From positions 1-64,000 of the forward strand of contig CAZPOR010000004.1 of NCBI GenBank assembly GCA_964588325.1: 64,000 nucleotides of DNA, in the 5' to 3' direction. Under the pieces are notes generated by a model. The model worked only from the letters and a program-made list of their open reading frames with translations, was not told where the DNA came from and searched no databases. Below are positions 25,756-33,161 of this stretch, piece after piece; position 1 is the first letter of the stretch, and every line of letters starts with the position of its first letter. The position numbers were made by a program, and so were the translations under genes. This DNA comes from Thiovibrio sp964588325. Its GTDB lineage: Bacteria > Desulfobacterota > Desulfobulbia > Desulfobulbales > Desulfurivibrionaceae.

Positions 25756-25846
25756 ACACAACCAGTCAGCCCAGCCGACCGCGGGGAGCTGCTGATTTTG
25801 AATCTGGTAGTTTTGTGGCGCGGTCGGCTGGCTTCACTCGTTCGGC
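25756..25846 (+). other. attC site of cassette 2
   Basis: Opens with ACACAAC (25756-25762), complement of the cassette's 5' core GTTGTGT, and ends with GTTCGGC (25840-25846). A perfect 12-bp arm pair CAGCCGACCGCG (25772) / CGCGGTCGGCTG (25819) lies inside. 91 bp. Cassette 2 spans 25330-25840. Confidence 0.87.
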
Positions 25847-25870
25847 TGCACTAGGAATTAGATAAAATAT

Positions 25871-26293
25871 ATGAAAATCACGGTTAAAAACGATTGCATT
25901 GGGGTGAACTGGCAAACAGTATCAGAAACACTGAAATCAGTTGGAATGGCCTACCATGAACCTGAAAGGCATAAAAGGGCATTTGAGGCTAGCTATGTAA
26001 AAGTTTTTCTTTATAGCGCCGACACATTAATTGGCTTTGGACGGGCTATTTCAGATGGCACCTATCAGGCAGCAATATATGACTGCGCTGTGGTCGTAGA
26101 ATACCAAGGGAAAGGAATTGGTAGAATGATACTGGATAATATTTTATCTAAATTGCAAGATTGCAATGTCATCCTGTACGCATCTCCTGGCAAAGAAGGC
26201 TTTTATAAAAAACTAGGTTTTCGGAAGACGAAGACTGGAATGGCAAAATTTATAAATAGTGAATCCATGAAAGAGCGTGGTTTCACAGAGTAA
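25871..26293 (+). CDS. Cassette 3: GNAT family N-acetyltransferase
   Basis: 140 aa single-domain GNAT. The acetyl-CoA-binding signature VVEYQGKGIGRMILD lies near residues 76-90 and the C-terminal EGFYKKLGF motif near 118-126. Substrate unknown; small GNATs are among the most frequent integron cassette products. Base composition is clearly more AT-rich than the flanking chromosome, in line with foreign origin. Confidence 0.88.
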   Translation: MKITVKNDCIGVNWQTVSETLKSVGMAYHEPERHKRAFEASYVKVFLYSADTLIGFGRAISDGTYQAAIYDCAVVVEYQGKGIGRMILDNILSKLQDCNVILYASPGKEGFYKKLGFRKTKTGMAKFINSESMKERGFTE

Positions 26294-26311
26294 AGAATAC
26301 TGAATGATAAC

Positions 26312-26404
26312 ACCGAACAATTGGGTCAACCAGACGGCGGGGAGCAGCGTTGCGCTAATCGCGGCGAGTTCAGTGGCCGCCGCTGGTTACCCTTGGCGTT
26401 GTGC
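26312..26404 (+). other. attC site of cassette 3
   Basis: Opens with ACCGAAC (26312-26318), one base off the complement of the cassette's core GTTCGGC, and ends with GTTGTGC (26398-26404). Internal arms include CAACCAG / CTGGTTAC. 93 bp. Cassette 3 spans 25841-26398. Confidence 0.82.
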
Positions 26405-26408
26405 GTAC

Positions 26409-26640
26409 TCATAGCCCGCACTGACATGGTGGGTATTCCATACTTTCCATGCTCAGTAATGCGAGCTGCCTATCGTTCACGATCTGGCCCAAAATCACCC
26501 CGTCACCGCGGAGCGAAAAAGGCTTTTTGCCTCGTTGCACCCTGGCGGCCATGTTCCGTGCCTCCAACTTCTGGGCCTTGCAAAACAAATCAGGGTGGTT
26601 CATCCGCAAGTGCTTCCATTGCGCCACCCGCTGGAGTGAG
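26409..26640 (-). pseudogene. Cassette 4 remnant: 3' end of a reverse-oriented gene
   Basis: On the minus strand a reading frame ends at 26409 with about 75 sensible residues (WKHLRMNHPDLFCKAQ, FSLRGDGVILGQI, terminal CQCGL). The pattern resembles the C-terminus of PAPS-reductase-like proteins, which end in a Cys-rich C.CGL motif; that assignment is tentative. The frame runs into the transposase element at 26641, so the N-terminal part and any attC are missing. Cassette 4 begins at 26399 but its expected closing core GCACAAC is not found. Confidence 0.4.
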
Positions 26641-27438
26641 TTCCGGGGACAGTATATTTTATTGACAGGCGCCGACCGCGCTGATAATTTCCTCCCATGG
26701 CAAGAATAGCACGAGTCATAGCGCCGGGCCTTCCTCACCATGTCACCCAGCGGGGCAACCGCCGCCAGCAAACCTTTTTCTGCGATGACGACTATCGGGA
26801 ATACCTTTCCCTGATGGCCGAATGGACAGATAAATACGGAGTGCAAATTTGGGCCTGGTGTCTGATGCCCAACCATGTGCACCTGATCGCCGTTCCCGCG
26901 GCATACGACTCGCTTGCCAGGGCCATCGGCGAAGCCCATCGCCGCTACACCCGCAGGATCAACTTCCGGGAGAAGTGGCGCGGTCATCTTTGGCAGGAAC
27001 GCTTTGCCTCGTTTCCTCTGGACGAAAACTATCTGCTTGCCACAGCTAGGTATATCGAAATGAATCCGGTGGCGGCTGGGCTTATCGCCCACCCCGGAGA
27101 CTATCCTTGGAGCAGCGCACGGGCACATCTTGCAGGCGAAGATGACCAACTGGTGCAACACGCGTCTCCGCTGCCAGCCATGGTCGGCAACTGGCGGGAT
27201 TTTCTGTCTTTGAGCGATGAGGATGAGCTGAAAGTGCTCAAACGCCACGAGCAGACCGGCAGGCCGCTTGGGAGTGATTTTTTTGTCGACCGGCTGGAAG
27301 GGGAATTATCTCGCCCGCTCCGCCCCCAGAAACCAGGGCCGAAGGCCGGTGCCTGGGAAGAATAGTTCCATATACTGTCCCCGGAATTCGCCGGAATTCG
27401 CCCGCTGTCCCCGGAATTCGCCCGTCCCCGGAATTCGC
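26641..27438 (+). mobile_element. REP-associated tyrosine transposase element
   Basis: TTCCGGGGACAGTATA (26641-26656) and its perfect inverse (27371-27386) bound a transposase gene. Beyond the right arm, CCCCGGAATTCGCC-type units repeat four times to 27438, where the sequence joins the duplicated integrase fragment. Single-gene Y1 transposases with such iterated GGAATTCGCC ends are a known type. It truncates cassette 4 and the second integrase copy. Confidence 0.75.
26697..27365 (+). CDS. REP-associated tyrosine (Y1) transposase
   Basis: 222 aa, TnpA_REP/RAYT family of HUH single-strand nucleases. It has HHVTQRGNRR near the N-terminus, the HUH motif in MPNHVHLIA (about residues 59-67), the catalytic Tyr region ATARYIEMNPVAAGL, and PWSSARAHLAG near 140-150. 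Such enzymes nick at hairpins with flanking tetranucleotides. The gene looks intact and could be active. It is the only transposase in the window. Confidence 0.88.
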   Translation: MARIARVIAPGLPHHVTQRGNRRQQTFFCDDDYREYLSLMAEWTDKYGVQIWAWCLMPNHVHLIAVPAAYDSLARAIGEAHRRYTRRINFREKWRGHLWQERFASFPLDENYLLATARYIEMNPVAAGLIAHPGDYPWSSARAHLAGEDDQLVQHASPLPAMVGNWRDFLSLSDEDELKVLKRHEQTGRPLGSDFFVDRLEGELSRPLRPQKPGPKAGAWEE

Positions 27439-27523
27439 CCCAGCGGAGAAAATAGGGGAGCTGTTTTTTCTGGACAAGCCGCCTATCCGTAAGATACGCT
27501 TCGAAATCATGCAGCGAGGACAT
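27439..27523 (-). pseudogene. Truncated second copy of the integron integrase gene
   Basis: Codes the first 28 residues of the integrase (MSSLHDFEAYLTDRRLV..., versus MASLHDFEAY in the full copy), then breaks into the CCGGAATTCG repeats of the transposase element. At the DNA level 27439-27647 matches 24325-24573 with about two substitutions and one 40-bp deletion, so duplication was recent. Confidence 0.9.
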
Positions 27524-27596
27524 GGATAATTCTCCAGCGAGATTATCTAGCGCTAGATAATGATAAAACAGGCTGCATTTTATTGCAAGGAAAGTT

Positions 27597-27651
27597 GTTA
27601 GGCAGACGAGAGGGTCACAAAATCTCGCGCTAGATAATAATATAGTTGGGC
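27597..27651 (+). other. attI site (copy 2)
   Basis: Same sequence as attI copy 1 from GTTAGGC (27597) through AATATAGTT (27647), then it diverges into the next cassette (core GTTGGGC, 27645-27651). The upstream spacer lacks 40 bp present in copy 1, between direct repeats AGATAATGATAAA, so the larger palindrome is lost. Confidence 0.85.
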
Positions 27652-27657
27652 CCTTGA

Positions 27658-28485
27658 ATGAACGGCGAACCCACCGATCACTATAAGGACCGCATTTCGG
27701 CGCTGGATAACGCCGTCAAGGAGTGCATTGCGGTTTCCCAGGCCTGCGCAGAAATTCGATCTCCAACGGGATCTCACTTTTTTGCTTCGGTTTTGTTCAC
27801 GTCGCTCTGCACACGAGCGGTCAGCATTGCTGTGCTGGCACCGTATAGTCCATGGTCCAAAAAGCGAATCGAGCATTGGGATTACGCGTCAATCGCGAGC
27901 CTTACGAGGGCGCTGTTAGAAATACGGCTTGCCTTTTTCTACTTGTGCGCAGAGCCGTGCACCGATGATGAATGGCAGTGCAGGTTGAACATCTTCAATC
28001 TTCATGATTGCCGGAGTCGCCTTCGCCTGTTTTCAGAGCTGCCGGACCCGCCAGAAGACGTATCTGGCTTTCAAGAGCAACTCCTTGAGCTGCAAGGTCG
28101 TCTGACGGACAACGCTTTTTTCGCCACAATAACTGCGAATCAACAAAAGCAGTTTTTGAATGGAGACAGGGCGTATCTCAGTCCGCTCGAAGAAATAGCA
28201 AGTCGAGCAGGCGTTGATGTGCATACGTTTCGCTGGCTATACAAGTTTCTATCCAGTCATGTTCACGGGCTACCGATGTCGTTTTATCGCATGGGGGAGC
28301 AGGAACGTGGTCGCGGAGTGCATAGTGATACTGAGGAGGGCTACACGTCGCTCTGTTTATCATTCGTTGTGTCACTTCTCGTGAGATCGCGAGACGAAAT
28401 GAAGCAGAAGTTTGGAATCTCAACCGCAGAAGCCCAACAATCGGCTCAAGCCGACGGTCACGCCTCCGGCGTGCCCGCAGCTTAG
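27658..28485 (+). CDS. Cassette 5: DUF5677-like protein
   Basis: 275 aa, mostly helical and soluble. It resembles DUF5677-type proteins in the SIASLTRALLEIRLAFFYL segment (about residues 80-98) and a late LYKFLSSHVHGLP motif; this assignment is tentative. The last ~18 residues (QQSAQADGHASGVPAA) are coded by the attC site itself. The start ATG 27658 lies only 12 bp after the attI crossover, so the cassette has almost no 5' leader and depends on upstream signals for expression. Confidence 0.65.
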   Translation: MNGEPTDHYKDRISALDNAVKECIAVSQACAEIRSPTGSHFFASVLFTSLCTRAVSIAVLAPYSPWSKKRIEHWDYASIASLTRALLEIRLAFFYLCAEPCTDDEWQCRLNIFNLHDCRSRLRLFSELPDPPEDVSGFQEQLLELQGRLTDNAFFATITANQQKQFLNGDRAYLSPLEEIASRAGVDVHTFRWLYKFLSSHVHGLPMSFYRMGEQERGRGVHSDTEEGYTSLCLSFVVSLLVRSRDEMKQKFGISTAEAQQSAQADGHASGVPAA

Positions 28486-28499
28486 CCGCGGCGTTGGCC
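28432..28499 (+). other. attC site of cassette 5
   Basis: GCCCAAC (28432-28438), complement of the cassette core GTTGGGC, to GTTGGCC (28493-28499). Arms ATCGGCTC.../ CCGGCG and CGCCTCCGGCG pair internally. 68 bp. Cassette 5 spans 27646-28493; its ORF stops inside this site. Confidence 0.88.
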
Positions 28500-28533
28500 G
28501 AAGTCATAGACCGTAAATGATAAAGGAGGAAAA

Positions 28534-29187
28534 ATGAAGGTATTGGGTGTGTCAGGATCGCCAATAAAAAACAGTAACACTGATAGAGCGCTTAAAGCAG
28601 TCCTATCAGCAACAGGATGTGAATCGGAATTTATTAAGCTAATAGATTACACCGTTGCTCCTTGCAGAGCTTGTCTAGGGTGTCTCGAAACCAATCAATG
28701 CGTTATAAAAGATGATGGTATTAAATTAGCTGAGAAAGCAAAAAATGCTGATGCGTTGGTAATAGCGGGATTCACCCCATACTCCTCGCTCGATTCACGC
28801 ACCAAAGCTTTTCTCGAACGGTTGTATCCATTACGTCATAAAACTGGATTTATGGCTACCAAACCAGGAGGCGCCGTCATTACGTGCTGTGTCTCAGAAG
28901 GTAATGATGCATTACCTCCCGCATGCCAAATGGGTGTTAACGCTGTCCAGTTTTACATGATGGAAGAAGGAATGAACTTTGTAGGTGCTGTGAAAGTTCA
29001 AGGGAATGTCCCATGTGTAAAATGTGGAAGTGGAGACGAATGTAAAATGTCTGGCATAAAAATGCTTTATGGAGAAAACGCAACCGTCGATACCGTTGGC
29101 ATAAAAACATTTGAAGATCAATCAATAGCAGTTGAAGCTGCAACCGAACTGGGAAGAAAAATCGCTCAAGCCTTAACGAAGCCGTGA
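28534..29187 (+). CDS. Cassette 6: flavodoxin-fold iron-sulfur flavoprotein-like
   Basis: 217 aa. The N-terminal FMN-binding loop is VSGSPIKNSNTD (residues 6-17). It is followed by a compact cysteine motif CRACLGCLETNQC (about 48-60; C-x2-C-x2-C-x5-C), which matches the 4Fe-4S motif of archaeal-type iron-sulfur flavoproteins (Isf). A second Cys group (CVKCGSGDEC) lies near 167-176. It would be an electron-transfer or reductase protein. AAAGGAGG precedes the ATG. Confidence 0.78.
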   Translation: MKVLGVSGSPIKNSNTDRALKAVLSATGCESEFIKLIDYTVAPCRACLGCLETNQCVIKDDGIKLAEKAKNADALVIAGFTPYSSLDSRTKAFLERLYPLRHKTGFMATKPGGAVITCCVSEGNDALPPACQMGVNAVQFYMMEEGMNFVGAVKVQGNVPCVKCGSGDECKMSGIKMLYGENATVDTVGIKTFEDQSIAVEAATELGRKIAQALTKP

Positions 29188-29189
29188 AC

Positions 29190-29262
29190 GGCCAACAAAT
29201 GCATTCACTCAGACCGGTGTTACTCTGCCGCTCCACACCGGCTGGTGATGCTGGCGTTAGCG
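29190..29262 (+). other. attC site of cassette 6
   Basis: GGCCAAC (29190-29196), complement of the core GTTGGCC, to GTTAGCG (29256-29262); arms ACCGGTG / CACCGG inside. 73 bp. It starts right after the ORF stop. Cassette 6 spans 28494-29256. No further attC is visible downstream. Confidence 0.85.
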
Positions 29263-29339
29263 CCTAATGAACTCCTTGCAGTTCGATCCATATTCGCATA
29301 AAATATGGCATCAAATAAAATGCTCACAGGAGGCGTATC

Positions 29340-29618
29340 ATGGCTATCAACATTACAGAAGATATCCGTTCAATCACAGACCTTAAGCGGAACACGAACG
29401 CTGTTCTTGAACAAATTCACAACACCAAGCGCCCAGTTGTCCTCACTGTTAACGGCAAAGCCGAAGCAGTGCTCGTTGACGCAAAAGAATATGAAAAAAT
29501 CACAAATGCCTTTAATTTGCTCAAACTGATCGTCCCAGCAGAGGAGGACATAAAAGAAGGCCGGTATACCGAGGCAAAAGATTTCTTTAAGGAGTTCAAA
29601 GGTGCCAAAGAAATTTAA
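29340..29618 (+). CDS. Phd/YefM-type antitoxin
   Basis: 92 aa. N-terminal Phd/YefM fold: ITEDIRSITDLKRNTNAVLEQI then RPVVLTVNGKAEAVLVDAKEYEKI, which binds DNA and represses its own operon; the C-terminal tail (about 60-92) would wrap the toxin. AGGAGG precedes ATG 29340. It overlaps the toxin gene by 17 bp. It lies directly after the last attC, where TA pairs commonly stabilise cassette arrays. Confidence 0.88.
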   Translation: MAINITEDIRSITDLKRNTNAVLEQIHNTKRPVVLTVNGKAEAVLVDAKEYEKITNAFNLLKLIVPAEEDIKEGRYTEAKDFFKEFKGAKEI

Positions 29619-29901
29619 GGTCCACCTCGCCCGTAATGCCCAAAACGACCTTGAGCATATTTTTTTCTACATTGCTTCAGACAATATACATAACGCCAAA
29701 AAATTCATCCTGGAACTGGAAGCGAAAATATACAGCCTGGACACATCCCCTGAGCGTTGCCCACTCATTCCCGAAAATATATTTTTTGGCACAAACTACA
29801 GACATCTAATCCACAAAAATTATCGAGCCATATACAAAATTACTAATAATTCAGTATATATCCTCAGGGTTGTACACGGCTCAATGTTGCTCGAATCATA
29901 A
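29602..29901 (+). CDS. RelE/ParE-family toxin
   Basis: 99 aa. RelE/ParE fold: ARNAQNDLEHIFFYIAS helix, ERCPLIPEN loop, YRHLIHKNYRAIYKI strand and a VYILRVVHGSM C-terminal strand with basic residues. RelE types cleave mRNA, ParE types poison gyrase; this one resembles ParE/RelE members paired with Phd-type antitoxins. It overlaps the antitoxin gene, so the two are translationally coupled. Confidence 0.87.
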   Translation: MPKKFKVHLARNAQNDLEHIFFYIASDNIHNAKKFILELEAKIYSLDTSPERCPLIPENIFFGTNYRHLIHKNYRAIYKITNNSVYILRVVHGSMLLES

Positions 29902-29939
29902 AAAATTCTGATTACCACTCATCTTCAGCCATTTCTTTC

Positions 29940-29970
29940 GTCATTCCGGCCTCCGCCGGGGTAACGACAG
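29940..29970. repeat. Dispersed inverted repeat, family B, short copy
   Basis: CGTCATTCCGGCCTCCGCCGG... then GTAACGACAG: a single hairpin of the CGTCATTCC type also found at 32131, 46661 and 47774. It occupies the 145-bp gap between the toxin gene and the methyltransferase gene. Confidence 0.75.
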
Positions 29971-30046
29971 TAGAGGCATCAATTGTTATCAGAGGTTACC
30001 GCCAGTTATCATGCCACCCGCGACAGTGGCTGAAGTTCGAAGATAA

Positions 30047-30712
30047 TCAGCAATTCACATAGAGCATATACTCTTCCCCGCCGATAATATAACCGTTCTT
30101 GGGCAAAAACGAATTGTCGAGAATATGCGAGTGGACCGGATTGTAATAGATCACGGCAATCTCCCGTGGTTTTCTGTGCAGCGATTTTTTCATGTTTTTC
30201 ACAACCGCCTCAAGAACCACATCGTCAAAGGGATTGAAGAAGAAAAACACATTCTGATCCTCTTCGATCTCATACTGGGTGACATCCCCCTCGATCACCG
30301 CGATGTTCAGCGGCGATCCGGTTGCCTGCTCGACAATTTTGATGTTGTTTCTCGCAATCTCGCACAGCTCCGGAGAAAACTCAATCCCCACCGCCTTTCG
30401 TATCCCGCGCAACACCGCCAGCAGCAAGACCCGTCCTTTGCCGCAGCCGAAATCCACCAGAACGCTGTCCGGCGGCAAGGGCACCGTATCCAGCAACCGG
30501 TTGAACGACAGGGCCATGGTCGGCTGGTAAAACGAACCCCGCGCCTTGTTCTCCCCGGTGACGGTGAGATCGTGCAGGCTGACCTTGTTCCTCGTGTCGG
30601 TCTTGTATTTCCAGTCAAAATGGAAATCGAACATCCTGTTGAGGATGATGCTCACGGTGCGGGCGAGTCCTTTGTCTTTCACATGCAGCCAGATATTTGC
30701 CAGCAGATCCAT
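30047..30712 (-). CDS. Class I SAM-dependent methyltransferase
   Basis: 221 aa. SAM-binding motif I is VLVDFGCGKGRVLLLAV (about residues 84-100), with an acidic residue at motif II (GIEFSPE) and FFFFNPFDD in the position of motif IV. Substrate unknown; the FFFFNPF block suggests a small-molecule or protein N-methyltransferase rather than an RNA enzyme, but this is weak. AAGGGGACGCC precedes ATG 30712. It lies 42 bp downstream of the amidohydrolase gene and is probably co-transcribed. Confidence 0.78.
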   Translation of the reverse strand: MDLLANIWLHVKDKGLARTVSIILNRMFDFHFDWKYKTDTRNKVSLHDLTVTGENKARGSFYQPTMALSFNRLLDTVPLPPDSVLVDFGCGKGRVLLLAVLRGIRKAVGIEFSPELCEIARNNIKIVEQATGSPLNIAVIEGDVTQYEIEEDQNVFFFFNPFDDVVLEAVVKNMKKSLHRKPREIAVIYYNPVHSHILDNSFLPKNGYIIGGEEYMLYVNC

Positions 30713-30754
30713 GGCGTCCCCTTATAAGAGCAATTCTTTCCCAACACCAGCAGC

Positions 30755-32086
30755 CTATCGCCGCCCCGGCCTGACCAGACCGGAGATATGCGCCCCGATC
30801 TCGCGCAGCCGATCCAGCACCGCATCCTCGTCCATGGTGAGCAGCTTCCGGTCCCGCATCACCACCCGGCCATTGATCACCGAGTGCGCCACATCCGAAC
30901 CGGTTGCCGCGTACACCAGATGCGAGGGGATGTTGTACATCGGAGTCAAGTGCGGCTTGTTCATGTCCAGCACGATGAGGTCCGCCTTTTTTCCCACCTC
31001 CAGGCTGCCGATCCTGGTCTCCGCCCCCAGCAGCTTGGCGCCGCCCAGGGTGGCCATCGCTAGGGTGGTCTCGGCGCTCATCACCGTGGGATCGAGGCGG
31101 TGCACCTTGTGCAGCTTGGCCGCGGCATCCATCTCGCCGAACATGTCCACGTCGTTGTTACTGGCCGCGCCGTCGGTGCCCAGCCCCACCGTGACCCCGG
31201 CCGCCAGCAGCTCAGGGACCGGGGCCACGCCCGAGGCGAGCTTCATGTTGCTTTCCGGGCAGTGCGCCACCTTCACGCCGCGTTCGGCAAGGAGGTCGAT
31301 CTCCGGTTCGGTCAGCACCACGCAATGGTCGGCCACCACCTGGCTGTCGAGAATCCCCAGGGCATCGAGATGCATGACCGGAGTGTGGCCGTACTTGGCC
31401 CGGCACCCCTCCACCTCCTCCCTGGTTTCGGAAAGATGGATCACATAGGCGGCCCCGTGCTTTTCCGCCACGGTCTTGAGGCGTTTGAGCAGCTCCGGGG
31501 AACAGGTGTACACGGCATGGGGGTCAACGGTGATGGAGATGAGCGGATGGCTGCGGTATTCGGCCAGCAGCTCTTCGAGATAGACAAGGCCGTTTTCCGG
31601 CGCGCCGTAGTTGGGCGAGGGAAAATCGTAGAGCACCTCGCCCAGCCAGCCGCGCATCCCGGAATCCGCCGTGGCCCGGGCCACCTCCTTGGCAAAGAGG
31701 TACATGTCGCAGAAGCTGGTGGTGCCGGACTTGATCATCTCGGCCATGGAGAGCAGGGAGGAGTGGTAGACCATCTCGCCGGTGAGGTTCCCCTCCACCG
31801 GAAAGATATACTCGGTCAGCCAGGTCATCAGGGGCAGATCGTCGGCCAGCCCCCGGAAACAGGCCATGGCCGCGTGGGTGTGGGTGTTGACCAACCCCGG
31901 CATGACCAGGCCGTGGGGCTGGGTGAGCTGCGCCACGCCTGGGTATTTGGCGACCAGGGCCTCCCGCTCCCCCACCTCGACAATGGTGTCTCCGGCAATG
32001 GCCACCGCCCCGTCTTCGAGCACGGTGTTGTTGGCGTCCAGGGTCAGGATCTGGCCGCAGACCAGCAGGGTTGCTTTTGAGTTCAT
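30755..32086 (-). CDS. mtaD: 5-methylthioadenosine/S-adenosylhomocysteine deaminase
   Basis: 443 aa amidohydrolase; ATG 32086 follows AAGGAATCGC. Metal ligands are HTHAAMACFRG (about residues 63-65), a His in VIHLSETREEV, and the Asp in GTDGAASNND. The MtaD/SsnA family deaminates methylthioadenosine and S-adenosylhomocysteine to the inosine analogues. The purine nucleoside phosphorylase gene lies directly upstream on the same strand, which fits a deaminate-then-phosphorolyse salvage route. A family B repeat separates them. Confidence 0.88.
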   Translation of the reverse strand: MNSKATLLVCGQILTLDANNTVLEDGAVAIAGDTIVEVGEREALVAKYPGVAQLTQPHGLVMPGLVNTHTHAAMACFRGLADDLPLMTWLTEYIFPVEGNLTGEMVYHSSLLSMAEMIKSGTTSFCDMYLFAKEVARATADSGMRGWLGEVLYDFPSPNYGAPENGLVYLEELLAEYRSHPLISITVDPHAVYTCSPELLKRLKTVAEKHGAAYVIHLSETREEVEGCRAKYGHTPVMHLDALGILDSQVVADHCVVLTEPEIDLLAERGVKVAHCPESNMKLASGVAPVPELLAAGVTVGLGTDGAASNNDVDMFGEMDAAAKLHKVHRLDPTVMSAETTLAMATLGGAKLLGAETRIGSLEVGKKADLIVLDMNKPHLTPMYNIPSHLVYAATGSDVAHSVINGRVVMRDRKLLTMDEDAVLDRLREIGAHISGLVRPGRR

Positions 32087-32130
32087 GCGATTCCTTTTCT
32101 GATTACCACTACTTTTCAGTCGTTTTTTCC

Positions 32131-32226
32131 CCGTCATTCCGGCGGAGGCCGGAGGTAAGGGAGCGGCGCGAGACTCCGATCCAGCATTCAAGGGCTTCTG
32201 GACCCCGGCCTCCGCCGGGGTGACGG
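32131..32226. repeat. Dispersed inverted repeat, family B, full copy
   Basis: CCGTCATTCCGGCGGAGGCCGG at one end and CCGGCCTCCGCCGGGGTGACGG at the other enclose a variable middle with GAGACTCCGATCCAG. The same layout occurs at 46661 with the order of the middle segment inverted. It lies between the phosphorylase and deaminase genes. Confidence 0.85.
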
Positions 32227-32235
32227 TGGTGGGGG

Positions 32236-33060
32236 CTATATCTCGGGCAGAATGGCCAGGAGCAGCCGCGATAGCCGCGCTTCCGCCCTCTTGGTTTCCT
32301 CGATGATCTCTTCCAGGATGATGGGTTTGAGGTTGTCCGGGTCGTTAACATTCGCCACCACCGACAGCCCCAGCACCCGCATTCCGGCATGGATGGCCAC
32401 GATCACCTCGGGCACGGTGGACATGCCCACGGCATCGGCGCCGCATTGCCGCAGATACCGGGTTTCCGCCGGGGTTTCCAGGCTGGGGCCGGGAATGGCC
32501 ACATAGACGCCGGTGGCGACCTGGCCGATCCGTTCCCTGGCCGCGCAGGCCAGAGCCGTGTCGATCAAGCGGTGGTCATAGGGGGCGGAAAGATCGGGAA
32601 AACGCGGACCCCACTCATCCACGTTGGGGCCGCGCAGTGGGTTATCCGGGATAAAATTGAGATGATCGCGCACCACCATCAGGGTGCCGGGCCCATACTC
32701 CGGATTGAGGCCGCCTGCCGAATTGGAAACGATGAGGGTTGTGGCCCCGAGCAGGGCAAGCGCCCGGATCGGCATGGTCAGCTCGCGGGCCGAGTAGCCT
32801 TCGTAATAATGGAACCTGCCCTGCAGCACCGCCACCGGCCTGGAGCAGAGGTTGCCGAAAATAAGATTTCCGGCATGGCTGGCCACGGTTGCCTTGGGAA
32901 AGTTGGGAATCCCGGCATAGGGCACAACAACCGGCGACTCGATCCGCTCCGCCAAACCGCTCAGGCCGGTGCCCAGCACCAGGACAATCTCAGGCGGTTC
33001 CGCCATCTTTTCCCGTAAAAAACCGACAGCCTCATCAACCCGCTGCTTGAAACGTTCCAT
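32236..33060 (-). CDS. Purine nucleoside phosphorylase (trimeric type)
   Basis: 274 aa, PNP/MTAP family 2. Phosphate-binding and active-site motifs are VLGTGLSGLA, LQGRFHYYEGY, SNSAGGLNPE, PGPSLETPAE and VGMSTVPEVIVA. It splits purine nucleosides (inosine, guanosine) to base plus ribose-1-phosphate. The gene sits just upstream of an MTA/SAH deaminase gene, so methylthioinosine or inosylhomocysteine could also be substrates. The conserved N of the FSLITN block reads VVANVND here. Confidence 0.88.
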   Translation of the reverse strand: MERFKQRVDEAVGFLREKMAEPPEIVLVLGTGLSGLAERIESPVVVPYAGIPNFPKATVASHAGNLIFGNLCSRPVAVLQGRFHYYEGYSARELTMPIRALALLGATTLIVSNSAGGLNPEYGPGTLMVVRDHLNFIPDNPLRGPNVDEWGPRFPDLSAPYDHRLIDTALACAARERIGQVATGVYVAIPGPSLETPAETRYLRQCGADAVGMSTVPEVIVAIHAGMRVLGLSVVANVNDPDNLKPIILEEIIEETKRAEARLSRLLLAILPEI

Positions 33061-33161
33061 TCCCCTTCCGCCCCTGCTGATTTATTGACGCATTTGCACA
33101 CAATGAGCACAAGACCACGGCCAAGGCCTGCGCCTTGCCGGCACCACATGCATGCAATTGT

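Noticed and set aside
29257..29901. Toxin-antitoxin pair as a seventh cassette
   Set aside because: Its 5' edge is an attC end but no closing attC (expected CGCTAAC-type core) is visible downstream, so cassette status is not supported.
23162..30000. Genomic island of prophage origin
   Set aside because: No phage structural, lysis or packaging genes; the recombinase is of integron type and attC sites explain the cargo.
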